Positions 35,196 to 46,990 of a DNA stretch of 64,000 nt are shown here, piece by piece. Under the pieces are notes generated by a model, which did no database searches, had not been told where the DNA came from, and worked only from the letters and a program-made list of their open reading frames with translations. The DNA lies in assembly GCA_030998225.1 (NCBI GenBank), contig JAPYXD010000746.1:3534001-3598000 (forward strand), written 5' to 3'. Each line of letters begins with the position of its first letter. Positions within the stretch are counted from its first letter, which is position 1. A program made the position numbers and the translations under genes. This stretch comes from Diplolepis rosae (Eukaryota > Arthropoda > Insecta > Hymenoptera > Diplolepididae).

Positions 35196-37350
35196 TTGCA
35201 ACAACCAAAATTCGCAAAATATTTTGCAAAAATTTCAGCAGTAAACCATGTTAGAGGTTTATTAGCAAATAACAATTTTTTTATCATTAGTCTACTATTA
35301 TTATAAAAAGTGCTTTAATAATAAGATGTTGGAATAATGTGTATTTTGACGGTTTTTATTTTTTTACCCCCATCCACACCTTGCAAAAATCTGCAAAAAT
35401 TCAGTTTTAATTATCGATAGGTAACTAATGAATAGCATAATTCAAAAGAGTGGTCGCGCAAATCAAACATGAATAAAATTGTGTGCAAAAATTTTCGTAA
35501 TTTCTTGCATCACGAATTATACATAAAAAAATCTGCAAAAATTCACAAATGTATCTTTTATTGGAAAAAACAATCCTGATTTTTTTCAAAATTTTCCTAT
35601 GATTAGTTTAGCTAAAAAACGCAAAAAACGAAAATGGTAAAATATAGTCGACGCGAAATTTGATTTGGTTTCAAGGCCGATTTCACATAGAGACCCGGTT
35701 ATGCCCTTTGGCTCGAAGCGATAAGAAAATAAGTTTGGGCAAAAATAAAATTTATTAATAAAATTATTTTTGTGTATTTCAAATTTTTTTCATGAAAAAT
35801 AATCTTTTCTCTTTCAAATTAACCCTTCAATAATAATATTGCTATTCCTGAAAGCAAAATTATCTATTTTTGCCTGAGGTCTAATTTTCGCGAATGAACT
35901 ACCTTAATACAATTACTTTAATACCTAGACAAAATTTCAAGTGTTTATCTTTTTAACTTTTCTCCCGAAAAATTCAAGAAAATGGTATAGCTTTTTGACT
36001 CAACAAGGTAGAAATCCCCCTTAACTTGGAACATGAATAAAATTTGGGGCAATGAATGAGCTCGATCAGCCTGAGGATTTATTTAGATAGGCATCCTAAA
36101 ATATTATAAAGTGGATAAAAATTATGAAGTTTCCACACCTAAAAGAAGTCCTAAAAATCATGCTTTAACGAAGTACAAGATCTCGAATCTGTAAATTACC
36201 TATTCATATAATTGAATATGTATGAAATTGAAAAATATTATTTAGTTTTTCAAAATGTGTTTCGGTTCTAATCGGAGCCCTCATCAGAGATTTATTTTTC
36301 AAATAAAAAATGTATAATAAAAAGTTGTTAACTTAGGATTTCTTTGTTGGAAATTTTTAAAAATCAACATAGTTTTACATGCGAGACAATAAGAAACTTG
36401 ACATTGTTTCCAAAGAAGAGGTTGAAAGAATTCAACAATTTTTAAAATATTTCTTTGGTATAAAATAATTGTAAATAATTTTAAATTAATAGGTTGAGTT
36501 CGAAATTTTTCCACTGAGACTTGGGCTCAAATCCCAGCGCAGTCGAAAGCGTCTTTTTCCACACAAAGAATTCAAATTCTTCAAATTAAAATAATGTTGT
36601 GGGATATAATTATTTGGTTTCATATCGATGAAAGGACTTAATGATAATTTTAGGCAGCTTTTTACAAGTTTTCTTTCTCAAATGTTGATTTTCAAAAATT
36701 TCCATCAAAGAAATCTTAAGTTAATAACTTTTTATTATGCATTTTTTATTTTAAAAATAAATCTCTGATGAGGGTTTCGATCAGAACAAAAACTTCTATA
36801 ACTGCGTAAATCTAAGTTTTTATTTACTTTGGAACCTAGAGTCAAGTATCAACAACAACACATATTGTCAATTAAAATACTTTTAAAAATTCACTTTTAA
36901 AATATTTTGGATCTTAATTATTAATTTAATATAATTTAAAAGTTCGACACTTATTTAGAAATTATTTTTTATTCGTAATTGTAATTCTTAATTAATCATC
37001 ATGCCATAACTTTTGTTTACATTATGTTGTCAAGCTGTCAAATTTGACATTCCTAACCTTAAAAGTCTTTGAAAAGAATTTTTGGCTCTGCTTTATCCAA
37101 ACCAGCCCTCTGTAACTTAAAACTAAAAGTGGGCTGACTTTTGACTGGCGAGCGCATTAGTACTTAAAGTGACCGAGGGCGGCGCTGATAAGCTTTAGGG
37201 CCGACAAACTGTCAAATGCATGGCAAAACAGTAAAGATTCGAGGTTTTTTGATATTCAGTAGTGTGTTTATCGTGTTTTTTGTTGAATAGTGAAATAGTG
37301 TTGAAAAGTGAATAGTTCTCTTAGTGTAAGGATGTAAAAAACAATAAAAA

Positions 37351-37623
37351 ATGGTGAAGTGTATTGCCGTGAAGTGTGATTCTGGCTACAAAAAGAAACG
37401 GAGTTCCAAGGAGCAAACTCGTCGATTTTTTTATGCGCCAAAAGATAAAAATTTAATTAAAAAATGGCTGCGCGCAATTTTAAGAGTCGATATCGACGTT
37501 GAAGAAGGTCAAGCAGTTTGCGACAAACATTTTGCTGAAAGTGACATCATCCGCGAAAGAACAATTATTAGTCCTGATGGAATTGTTTTGGTACACGGTA
37601 TGTATTTGAAACCTTTGAAGTAA
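37351..37623 (+). CDS. THAP-type zinc-finger protein, 90 residues
   Basis: The C2CH ligands are Cys4, Cys9, Cys57 and His60. The conserved THAP residues Pro30, Trp39, Phe61 and Pro88 are also present, so the protein is one complete THAP domain and nothing else. In P-type transposases this domain binds the element's own ends. The start (AAAAATGG) is the only Met in position and is well placed. An AATAAA follows the stop at 37633. A consensus donor GTATGT at 37598-37603 may be a relic of splicing to lost transposase exons. As it stands the product could act as a DNA-binding competitor. That role is inference. Confidence 0.82.
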   Translation: MVKCIAVKCDSGYKKKRSSKEQTRRFFYAPKDKNLIKKWLRAILRVDIDVEEGQAVCDKHFAESDIIRERTIISPDGIVLVHGMYLKPLK

Positions 37624-38230
37624 AACGAAAAGAATAAACAATGTTTATGGATGAACGACTCGATTTAAAAGAATTGTGATAAACTTTTTATTGTTATGTT
37701 TTATTCACAATGTGATAATTATTTTCTTCATAATATTAGTGTTGAAATGCTTCTTTCATTTGTTCTATATATAATATTGCCTTATTATTTATTATTAATC
37801 CTATATACATGCCTAATGTCTCTTGTTTATTGATATTTTTATAATTGCAAAATATAATTTGTGTTAGTAAAAATAGTTCATCATGTTAAATTATATATAA
37901 ATTAAATAAATGTACTTATATTTGATCATAACTTATAATCATTGCACTAAAATTCTAAAATTAATTAATTGACTAATTATATTAATTATTTAATTAATAA
38001 CAATTTTATTGTGATTACTTCGTGTTTTATATTTATTTTATTCAATTTATTAACTGGGACAAATTTTTCTTACTTCTTTCACCCCTACTTGATCGTTCAG
38101 AAAATCAATATATTTCACTTTTTTCCTCATATATTTTGTATTATTATATGCCAAAAACATTTAATTTTATTTTTCTGTCAAAAAAAAACACGAAAAGGCA
38201 GTTCAAATTTTAAAAAAACATAAATATTTA
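37624..38230. other. AT-rich interior of the P-like element
   Basis: Long AT-rich sequence follows the THAP gene up to the right subterminal repeat. The small frames in it (for example near 37969-38223) are low-complexity and look like chance. No transposase catalytic region is present. Confidence 0.6.
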
Positions 38231-38431
38231 CATTTTGCCATGTATTTGAAAGCAAGTCGGCCCTATAGGTAATCAGCGCCACCATTTCGCCTGGTGGCCG
38301 TGATCCAACTCTCAGCCAACTTTTATTCCACAGGCCTCTAGAGGAGTAGCACTGGGCTGATCCAAACGTTATCGACATTTCTTTGCTGGGTTTGATTTGG
38401 CTTGGTAGTACGATGAGGGCAGCACTTCGAT

Positions 38432-39773
38432 ATGGCGGAAAAAGTGGTTAGCTATATATATCGTTCCCCCACTCTGACGCCCTGCACCGCATCTAGGTTT
38501 ATAATATCTTTGGTTGGGAGATTGCTAAAGTAATGTATTTAATTTCGAGTGATTTTCCGCAACGCGCCCTATTGCGAAATGCTCTTGGGAACTAAAATGA
38601 AAGGTTCATGCTACTACTTGAAGGGTAAAACAGAGCTACTGTTTATCACTTTTGCAGCGCCCCCAATTGCGTAAAGCTTTTTCCATGGCTTTTTCGAACT
38701 AAAATTAAAGGTCCGCACTGCTACAATAATATGTGGGAGCACACACAATGAAGCGCGTCATGTCAGTGTATCCCCACTAACTCGCTTCGATTTCACGCTG
38801 TCTGTTGTCGAGTTAAAATCAGAAATTGTATTTTTCTCGACTTCATGCAAAGGAGGCGCGAAATAGACACAGAACTCAAAATTACGGAATATAACATTAA
38901 AAAAATTACACTTTTTTTCTATATACTTTGAAAAATATTGATCTGAAATAAGTATCTAAAAGATTTTGTGAAATTTTAAGATGATTTAAATACTTGAAAA
39001 ATAATTTTTTAATGAAATTTAAAGTCAATAAATGCTTAAAGATTCGAAACAAAATATCGATTTCAGCATTTTTTTTTTAAATTATGTAGAGAATATTTTA
39101 TAATAAGATATCATTCAAGATGAAATACAAGTTTCAAAAATGAAGGGTTTGAATATTTTTGTAATAGGTAACATCTTTGGTATCAAAATTTCGATAAATA
39201 AATGTAAATGAAGTTTTTGCTGATTTCAGGTAGTTCATCCACAAAAATTAGACTTCAGGCAAAAATAGATAAATTTTTTTTCAAGAATAGCAATATTATT
39301 ATTGAAGAGATCATTTGGAAGAAAAGAGATTAGTTTCCAAGAATAAAAATTAAAACATAAAAAAATAATGCATTTAACAAATTTTATTTTTACCCGGACT
39401 TGTTTTCTTATCGCTTCATACCAAATTTTAGAAAATGATGCGATTCTGTGAAATCACGGATAATTTTTTGAAGAAAAAGGCTTTCTACAACTTAACCGTT
39501 TCCATTTTTTGGAAATTATAATAAATTCTTTAATGTCTAAAAGCATTAAAAATAAAATTTCCAAAACAAAATTCTTGTAAAAAAATTACTGAATTTGGTA
39601 AAAACTTATTCATTTTTGAAATATGGAAACGGCTAGGTTGTATTAGGTCTTTTTCCTGAAAAAACGATTCTTGATTTATTTGAATCACATCATTTTTTTT
39701 TTTAAATTTGGTTTGAAGCGATAAGAAAAAAAGTCGGGGTAAAAATAAAATTTGTTAAATTTATTTTTTCTTA
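38432..39773. repeat. Mixed repeat fragments, no gene
   Basis: 38484-38512 is a short inverted remnant of the GC-rich core of the giant palindrome. 38735-38880 resembles 11865-12030. 39210-39420 resembles 19055-19230. 39475-39640 has an internal mirror pair around CAACTTAACCGTTTCC that is related to 56400-56560. None of it codes. Confidence 0.6.
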
Positions 39774-39994
39774 CACGGAGAAAAATGGATGTTCAATTAT
39801 GGGACAGCCATCTTATATGTTCAATTGTAGTATCTAGATGTTTAACTGTAATATCCAAGATATTAATGTCTTCATATTTTAACATCTTAGATATTACGCC
39901 TGAATATCTAGATATTACAACTAAACATATAAGATGGCTGTCCCATAGTTAAACATCTATAGATATTAATTCTAAACATCCATTTTTCTCTGTG
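39774..39994. mobile_element. 221-bp TA-flanked MITE
   Basis: The ends are CACGGAGAAAAATGGATG and its complement CATCCATTTTTCTCTGTG, flanked by TA on both sides. The interior is mirror-repeated (CATCTTATATGTT / AACATATAAGATG). It shares its outer ten bases with the larger CACGGAGAAA MITEs, but the interior differs. Confidence 0.8.
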
Positions 39995-40543
39995 TATGCT
40001 TCAAATATTTTTCTTGGAAATTAATCTCTTTTCTTTGAAATGATCTCTTCAATAATAATTTTTCTATTTTTGGAAGCAAAATTATCTTTTTTTACCTAAG
40101 ACATATGGCAATTTCAATAGATGAATGTAAATGAAGTGTTTGCTGATTTAAGAAAATACATAAATTATATGTGAATTTACACCTCAAACTTTTCTTGATA
40201 TGAAGCTAAGTCGACAAACTGTTACTAAAAAATAAAATACATTGAATACAATTTTTTGGAATTTAACATCTTTTACATGACAATTCGTGTGTATACATAT
40301 ATATAAACTACACGGAGAAACTTTTTATATCAATTTTTACTATAGTATTTTTCAATTTAGGGAAAAACGTATCACTTTGAGAATTTTTGTTAGTAAAAAT
40401 ACTAAACTTTATAATAATGATATGAAACTTCAGCATAATCCATAGCAAATTTTACTATAGTTTATACTAAAGTTTCATATCACTATTATAAAGTTTAGTA
40501 TTTTTACTAACAAAAATTCTCAAAGTGATACGTTTTTCCCAAA

Positions 40544-43500
40544 CCCGTGCAGAAATAGCCCGATTTGTCCCTATTTGAACTTGGGCATTGGCCGGGTATT
40601 AACTAGAATATCTGGACCAGAAAAAATCAACCAGGCGTTGACCGGGCCATGACTAGAGAATCTGCATCAGTATCTACCCACGAAACGCTGACCGGGCACT
40701 AATATGCAAGTCCCACTTTTGCTGACTCGAAAAATTGGTTAGATCTAGACATGCCCCTGTCTGATATTTTAGTCAGGCACTAATCGAATACTAACCTCTG
40801 TAGTATTTAAATTTTTAAATAACTTAATAAATTTATTAAATTTACGTTGGATCATATTAATTATGAAAGAAATAAGTTTTATTGAATATATTTAATTATA
40901 AGAGAATATAATTAATATTAATTATTACTTATTATAAACAATGCATACATTTTTTGTGAAACAAAAATATGTCAATGAGGCATTGTGAGAAAACGTCGTA
41001 TAATAAGAATGTAACGATATTAACCCTTAAAGGGCCAAAATGGCATAAACGATACACCGGTCTTTGAGGCCGCGTAACTTATGCTATTCGTGACTGAACA
41101 AATTGAGAGGGACATATTTGTGAGGTTCAAGACGTGCCCTTTCCAATGGTAAATACGAAATTGATCTCAAAAAATTATTAATTATAAAAATATTCAGTTA
41201 AAAAAAAAAGCGCGATTTTTTCGATCTTTTTTTTTGAAAGCGAGTTTTGAAAGGTTTCCCGGTATGTCAACGATCTGGAACATTTATAACCAGTGGAATA
41301 AATGTCTGAACTTTAAGAAGGTGTGGTTCAGAGATTAATTTTTCACTTTTGTCTTTACAAAATGGCGCCCGAATTACAAAATTTTCACGAATAAATTCAG
41401 GATTTTTTTTGTCAAAAAATAAGAACAAACCAAGGAAATTACTAAGAATGAAAAGTTCTTAGAATCACTCAAAGAATACGTCTGAATTTTTTCAAAACGT
41501 TTCGAGCAACTTTTCAATTTTGGAAATAGCATAACTTTTTCAAAATAAAAAAATTGCTCAAATTAACCCGAAAAAATTTGTATGTATTCTTTCACCAATT
41601 TTAAGAACTTTTTATTCTTGGTAATTTTCGCTATAAGTCTATTGCTTTCAGGAAAAAAATTCTCAATAACCTCGAAAGTACCGCAGTATTGGGAATTTTT
41701 TTCTTGAAAGCAATAGACTTATAGTGAAAATTACCAAGAATAAAAAGTTCTTAAAATTGGTGAAAGAATACATACAAATTTTTTCGGGTTGATTTGAGCA
41801 ATTTATTTATTTTGAAAAAATTATGCTATTTCCAAAATTGAAAAGTTGCTCGAAACGTTTTGAAAAAATTCAGACGTATTCTTTGAGTGTTTCTAAGAAC
41901 TTTTCATTCTTAGTGATTTCCTTGGTTTGTTCTTATTTTCTGACAAAAAAATCCTGAATTTATTCCTGAAAATTTTGTAATTCGGGCGCCATTTTGTAAA
42001 GACAAAAGTGGAAAACTAATCTCTGAACCACACCTTTTTAAAATACAGACATTTATTCCACCGGTTATAAATGTTCCAGGTCGTTGACATACCGAGAAAC
42101 CTTTCAAAACTCGCCGCGCTCTCGGAAACAGGTAAAAGTATTGTCCACTGGGTCAAAATGAAGGTTTGAAAAAAATGTTTTTTAATAAAAAAAATAAATA
42201 TATATTCGAGTAGAGCATGTTCAGCCCCATATTTTTCCTAAGTGAAATTTTTTTATCCGTTCATTATTTTCTTCAATAAAAAATAAAAACACAAAATTTT
42301 TCCTTCGAGAAAAAGTGGTTTTTTAAACATTTAACTCGTCACTTCTCAGCAAAAAATGTATGAAATGATTTGAGACTTCCAGGACTTATGTGAAACATAC
42401 CACTGAAGCCGGTAAGATCCTTTAAATAAATAAAATATGCAATTGTTTATAGATATTTAATAACAAATTGATGCGCACCGTATTTCGTGTTTTTCTAACT
42501 TCGCCGACAAAAAGTATCTGGGGAAGTTTAACCTACAAAAAAGTTCCAGCAAGAAAGTTGTTCCCATATGTACAAAGAAATTTTTTTGAAAATTTGAGAT
42601 TATTCGGATGAAAACTACAGGAGTTCTATGGATTATTATTAAAAACTTCTCGGCAGCCGCATCTCGCCTCGGGCATCGAGCACGTGTCAAAGTGCAAGTT
42701 GCCGGTCGCATCTCCTTTTTTCAATGTTTCTATTTACAGGATCGTTACCTAGCGTGTAATTTAACAAAACAGTAAAACCCGCTTCATAGCCAATTTCGAA
42801 AAAGAAAATCTTTTAAAAAAATCCTGGTATCTCTTATCCTTTGCTATGTTAACGATTCACAATGGATCTGTTAGGATAGTGGGAATGCTCCAGCTTTGTA
42901 ATTATTCGAAGTTGCGTGCTTGATACTCGTTGACTGCATTATTTTTTTTTTTAATTTTATTTATTAAAATGTTTATTACTTCACTTCTCTGATGAAAGTT
43001 TTTAGAATTATGCGAATATAATACTTTTTAACACTAATTTTTTATTTTAAATTCGCTTTTTCGACTATTTTATTACCTTTTCGCAAAAAATCTTTTCTCC
43101 TACTAAAATTATTCATTCTGTTTTTGTAATATTTTGTAATATTTGTATATCAATAAATATTTTTAAAAATAAAACAAAAAATAAAATGCAGTCAGCGAGC
43201 ATCGAGCACGCAACCTTCCACCTAAAAGGCTTTTTTTAATCGAACCTTGTAAGGGTTATTAATAAAGTAACGTTGATTCAAAATTCAACAAGGATTATAT
43301 ATTTATTTCTCGTTTCTACAATAATTTTTTTTGCATTACTTACATTCTAAACTGGAATCCGAACATTCCTCTTAGTGTATCACTGAAATACTAACACATT
43401 TGGCTTTTTTAATACAATGTCGTGTACATTATCCTGTATTTTTATTTCTATGTTTTCTTAACACCCTTCTTTGCGCGTTTTTTCACGGTTTTTTTTACAG

Positions 43501-44858
43501 ATGTCTTTTTTAGTGACGATGTTTGACACTTTTGTTTCACAATAGAGCATTCTGTTTCATTTTCTTTTCCAACTATACCTGCGTTTTTACTACCTTTTTT
43601 GGAAGTTTTTATTGACTTTTCTTTGATTGAGGCATTTTCTATCAAATTTTCAAAAAAAGTTTTACCTTCAGGGCTCAAATATCACAATTTGTAGGAGCCG
43701 AAAAAAACATGAATCTTCAAAATAATGCTTTTATACTCTCTGCTTTTTAAAAAGTGTCCTTGAATGTATGTAAACAAAAACATCAAAACAAAAGAGATGC
43801 GACCGGCAACTTGCACTTTGGCACGTGCTCGATGCCCGAGGCGAGATGCGGCTGCCGAGAAGTTTTTAATAATAATCCATAGAACTCCTGTAGTTTTCAT
43901 CCGAATAATCTCAAATTTTCAGAAAAATTTCTTTGTACATATGGGAACAACTTTCTTGCTGGAACTTTTTTGTAGGTTAAACTTCCCCAGATACTTTTTG
44001 TCGGCGAAGTTAGAAAAACACGAAATACGGTGCGCATCAATTTGTTATTAAATATCTATAAAAAATTGCATATTTTATTTATTTAAAGGATCTTACCGGC
44101 TTCAGTGGTATGTTTCACATAAGTCCTGGAAGTCTCAAATCATTTCATACATTTTTTGTTGAGAAATGACGAGTTAAATGTTTAAAAAACCACTTTTTCT
44201 CGAAGGAAAAATTTTGTGTTTTTATTTTTTATTGAAGAAAATAATGAACGGATAAAAAAATTTCACTTAGGAAAAATATGGGGCTGAACATGCTCTACTC
44301 GAATATATATTTATTTTTTTTATTAAAAAACATTTTTTTCAAACCTTCATTTTGACCCAGTGGACAATACTTTTACCTGTTTCCGAGAGCGCGGCGAGTT
44401 TTAGAATCCAGGTGCTCAATTATGTCTATTTCACTGTAAAATTAAAATGTGAAATAATTATTTATTTATTATTACTTATTATCATCATTTCCCTATTACT
44501 GTTTTTTAAAATAATTTATTTTGCCTGGCATGTTACTTTTCAGTCAAATTATTATTTACAAGTATTAGAAATATAAAATAGGCCCTCAATTCCGCTCATA
44601 AACTGGGAATAATTAATTAAAACTGTTTAAAATCATTAACTGGGTACCTGGAGGGATCCATCAGGGGCCTATGTTTTTGGTTGGGCGGTAACCAGACGAT
44701 CTCGCTAGAATTTGACTTGATGGCTCCAGCCAGGGCCCAATATTTTAAGCGTTACGCAGTTAGTCGGGTCCTGCCTATTTTCTCCGGTCAGTGCCCGACT
44801 TGAGATAGGGCAATCCAGCCTGGCCCCGGTAAAAACCCAACATTCAATTCCGCACGGG
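40544..44858. mobile_element. Fold-back DNA transposon with CCCGTGC ends
   Basis: The terminal inverted repeats CCCGTGC/GCACGGG interrupt the MITE. Up to 200 bases inside each end are repeated motifs around GACCGGGC (for example near 40600, 40650 and 40690; right side near 44790). These are typical of subterminal transposase binding sites. The interior holds two fold-backs: 41225-41660 with 41700-42130, and 42110-42720 with 43795-44405. The target duplication is unclear (AAA or a mutated TAA). I cannot name the superfamily. Confidence 0.65.
43448..43678 (-). CDS. Small lysine-rich protein in the fold-back loop
   Basis: A 76-codon frame begins SPEGKTFFENLIENAS and becomes strongly basic (KKTSVKKTVKKRAKKGVKKT at the end). 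An AATAAA lies just downstream on the minus strand. The basic tail resembles nuclear or DNA-binding proteins by composition only. It may be a captured last exon rather than a complete gene. It lies in the unpaired loop, unlike the surrounding mirrored arms. I recognise no family. Confidence 0.35.
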   Translation of the reverse strand: MSPEGKTFFENLIENASIKEKSIKTSKKGSKNAGIVGKENETECSIVKQKCQTSSLKKTSVKKTVKKRAKKGVKKT

Positions 44859-44908
44859 AAATTGAAAAATACTATAGTAAAAATTGATATAAAAAGTTTC
44901 TCCGTGTA

Positions 44909-45256
44909 CCATCGGAAATTACAGATTGACCTGGAGTTTCAACTTTCGTCAAAGTGTTTTATTTTATAGAAAGATATTACAAAAGAAATTTTAATTTAGA
45001 TTTAGATTTCAAAAGGTTTTTTCAGAATGTCTTCATAGTGATTTCTTAACCTAATCAAAATATTTTTAGAAACTCTTTTCTGGATTCTATCTTGGGGTTG
45101 AACAGAATTCAAAAAAGTCATGCAATTTTTAAAATATGTAGCTTCTTCAAGAAGTTTTTAAAAATCGATGTATATCATATTTTAATAAATTTAGAAATTT
45201 TTATCAAAATATTGATAGTTTGGATTTTTTGAATTCTTTAAATGAATGTAGTACAA
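44909..45256. repeat. Inverted partner of 48985-49210, no gene
   Basis: This flank of the split MITE matches the reverse of 48985-49212, so the two form an inverted pair enclosing 45.2-48.98 kb. It is AT-rich and non-coding. Confidence 0.65.
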
Positions 45257-45319
45257 CCCAGGCGGAAAAGTCGGACTTATGCCGGATCTTACGAACGACA
45301 TTGTACCGCACCAGTTGTA

Positions 45320-45896
45320 AATAAGGAACAATGCCAGTACTGATGATTAGTACCGCGCCGAGCGTTGGCGCGGTACTGGTATAGTGCTGCCTCAGTATGG
45401 AGTCAAATGCTGGCTAGAAGCCGACTTAGGGATTTATGCCGAGCGTTGGCGCGGTACTGGTTCAGTACTGCCCCAGTATGGAGTCCAAATGCTGGCTAGA
45501 AGCCGACTTAGGGATTCATGCCGAGCGTTGGCGTGGTACTGGTGTAGTACTGCCCCAGTATGGAGTCAAATGCTGGCTAGAAGCCGACTTAGGGATTTAT
45601 GCCGAGCGTTGGCGTGGTACTGGTGTAGTACTGCCCCAGTATGGAGTCAAATGCTGGCTAGAAGCCGACTTAGGGATTTATGCCGAGCGTTGGTGCGGTA
45701 CTGGTTCAGTACTGCCCCAGTATGGAGTCCAAACGCTGGCTAGAAGCCGACTTAGGGATTTATGCCGAGCGTTGGCGCGGTACTGGTTCAGTACTGCCCC
45801 AGTATGGAGTCAAATGCTGGCTAGATACCGACTCAAGGATTTATGCCGAGCGTTGGCGCGGTACTGGTTCAGTACTGCCCCAGTACAGATATAGAT
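45320..45896. repeat. 81-bp minisatellite, about seven copies
   Basis: AGCGTTGGCG recurs at 45361, 45442, 45524, 45605, 45686, 45768 and 45849, so the period is 81-82 bases. Each unit contains TATGGAGTC, TGGCTAGAAGCCGACTTA and GGTACTGG. Because 81 is divisible by three, several frames stay open and give repetitive peptides of 70-150 codons. These are artefacts of the period, not genes. A single unit start is also seen at 46290-46340. Confidence 0.9.
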
Positions 45897-46789
45897 AAAT
45901 TGATTTATCTCACAATAATTAATAGTTTAATATATTTGACTAAATAATTATAGTAATTTTTATTTTTACTAATGTTTCTGTAACGTTTTCTACATAAAAT
46001 TACTTAAATTTAACTAACAATTAGTCAGTTTTGACTAATTCGGATTTAAAGAGTGTAATTTAAGAATTAAATTTATTTATTATCAAAATATTGGAAATAT
46101 ACAAAGTTCATCTTGAGCTGCTTCTGCGTTTTAAAACCAACGTCTTTAAGACGTTCCTTAGTTTCGACTTGATATTATTATTCTGATTTAAGTAAACGAG
46201 TGTACCCAGCCGGAAATGTCGGATCTTACGAACGGCATGGTACCGCGCCAGTTGTAAATGAGGAGCAATGCCAGCACTGATCATTAGTACCGCGCCGAGC
46301 GTTGGCGCGGTACTGGTATAGTACTGTCCCAGTATGGAGTCCATGTGTACTATTTTTTTTAATAGTACTTCATAAGTTGGAATAACATATTGCGAACTTG
46401 AATGCATAATTTCGTTATGAGATAATTTTCTTGATTCGAAAGTTTCATCATATTTTTGGAATTGAATAAACTCAAAATTTTTAGATTCTGAACATACGTT
46501 GATTTTACTCTTGAGAACAAAAATTAAAGGAATCATAACCTGTATAAAGTATCACTAATATACAATAATCAAAGTTAATAATTCTAAAATGTATATAAAT
46601 CTTTTTATTATGTAATGTTCTTTAATAAATTCAAAAATTTGATCGCTTTCCTTCAAAAATATTTTATTTTATAGAAAATCGACTTAATAATTAAAAATCT
46701 TAAAAATTTTAATCTGAATCGTAAATTGGGATAAAATCTAAAAATTCCCGATTACACGGGGCCTATACACTTCTTACACAGCCCTGCAG

Positions 46790-46990
46790 TAGTTGAAGGT
46801 TATAAGCGCTATTTTCTTCCTTGTATTCCAAGCGTGCGCAGCCGAGAGGCTTAGTCGTTAGGTTAGTAATGCGTTAATTACAAGTAGAGAGGGTTCTCGA
46901 ACCCGCAGCGTTAAGAATAATTTTTAATACTACCCAAACGAGCGTTTGTGTAGTGTAGAGGGGGGGAATGTGTGTTTGTAGGTAGGTTTG
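46790..46990 (+). mobile_element. Possible tRNA-derived SINE
   Basis: GCTTAGTCGTTAGGTTAGTAATG resembles an A box. About 40 bases later GGGTTCTCGAACCCGC resembles a B box with an extra base pair. The stretch ends with a G-run and TGTGTTTG repeats. The match to a tRNA is only partial. Confidence 0.35.

Larger units (their letters stand above)
37103..38359 (+). mobile_element. P-like DNA transposon (1257 bp) encoding a bare THAP domain
   Basis: The 8-bp target ATCCAAAC is exactly duplicated at 37095-37102 and 38360-38367. The empty site is seen in the mirror arm at 16874-16881 (GTTTGGAT). The ends are CAGCCC and GGGCTG, and imperfect inverted repeats extend about 130 bases inward, sharing GGCGCTGAT, TAGGGCCGAC and CATGGCAAAA. 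An 8-bp duplication plus a THAP gene is the combination of the P element superfamily. The element is far shorter than an autonomous P element. Confidence 0.85.
27915..38431 (-). repeat. Right arm of the giant inverted repeat
   Basis: Mirror of 16810-27822. Removing the solo LTR (29922-30762), the 2.8-kb fold-back block (32375-35195) and the P-like element (37103-38367) leaves about 5.6 kb, equal to the left arm after its insertions are removed. Degenerate ribozyme-like motifs lie at about 29380-29415 and 29805-29840. Confidence 0.85.
40311..44906. mobile_element. CACGGAGAAA-type MITE split by a 4.3-kb insertion
   Basis: 40311-40540 and 44859-44906 together make one MITE of the 26501/28982 family. 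TA flanks are at 40309-40310 and 44907-44908. The unoccupied site exists in reverse orientation at about 49215-49216, within a locus that matches both outer flanks. Confidence 0.8.

Noticed and set aside
42457..42711. 84-codon frame repeated at 43764-44051
   Set aside because: Both lie in mirrored arms of a fold-back element, have no recognised domain, and are conserved only because the arms are.
45384..45898. Three overlapping frames of 72-152 codons with repeated peptides
   Set aside because: They follow from an 81-bp tandem repeat whose period is a multiple of three. All frames are open and no start or domain is preferred.
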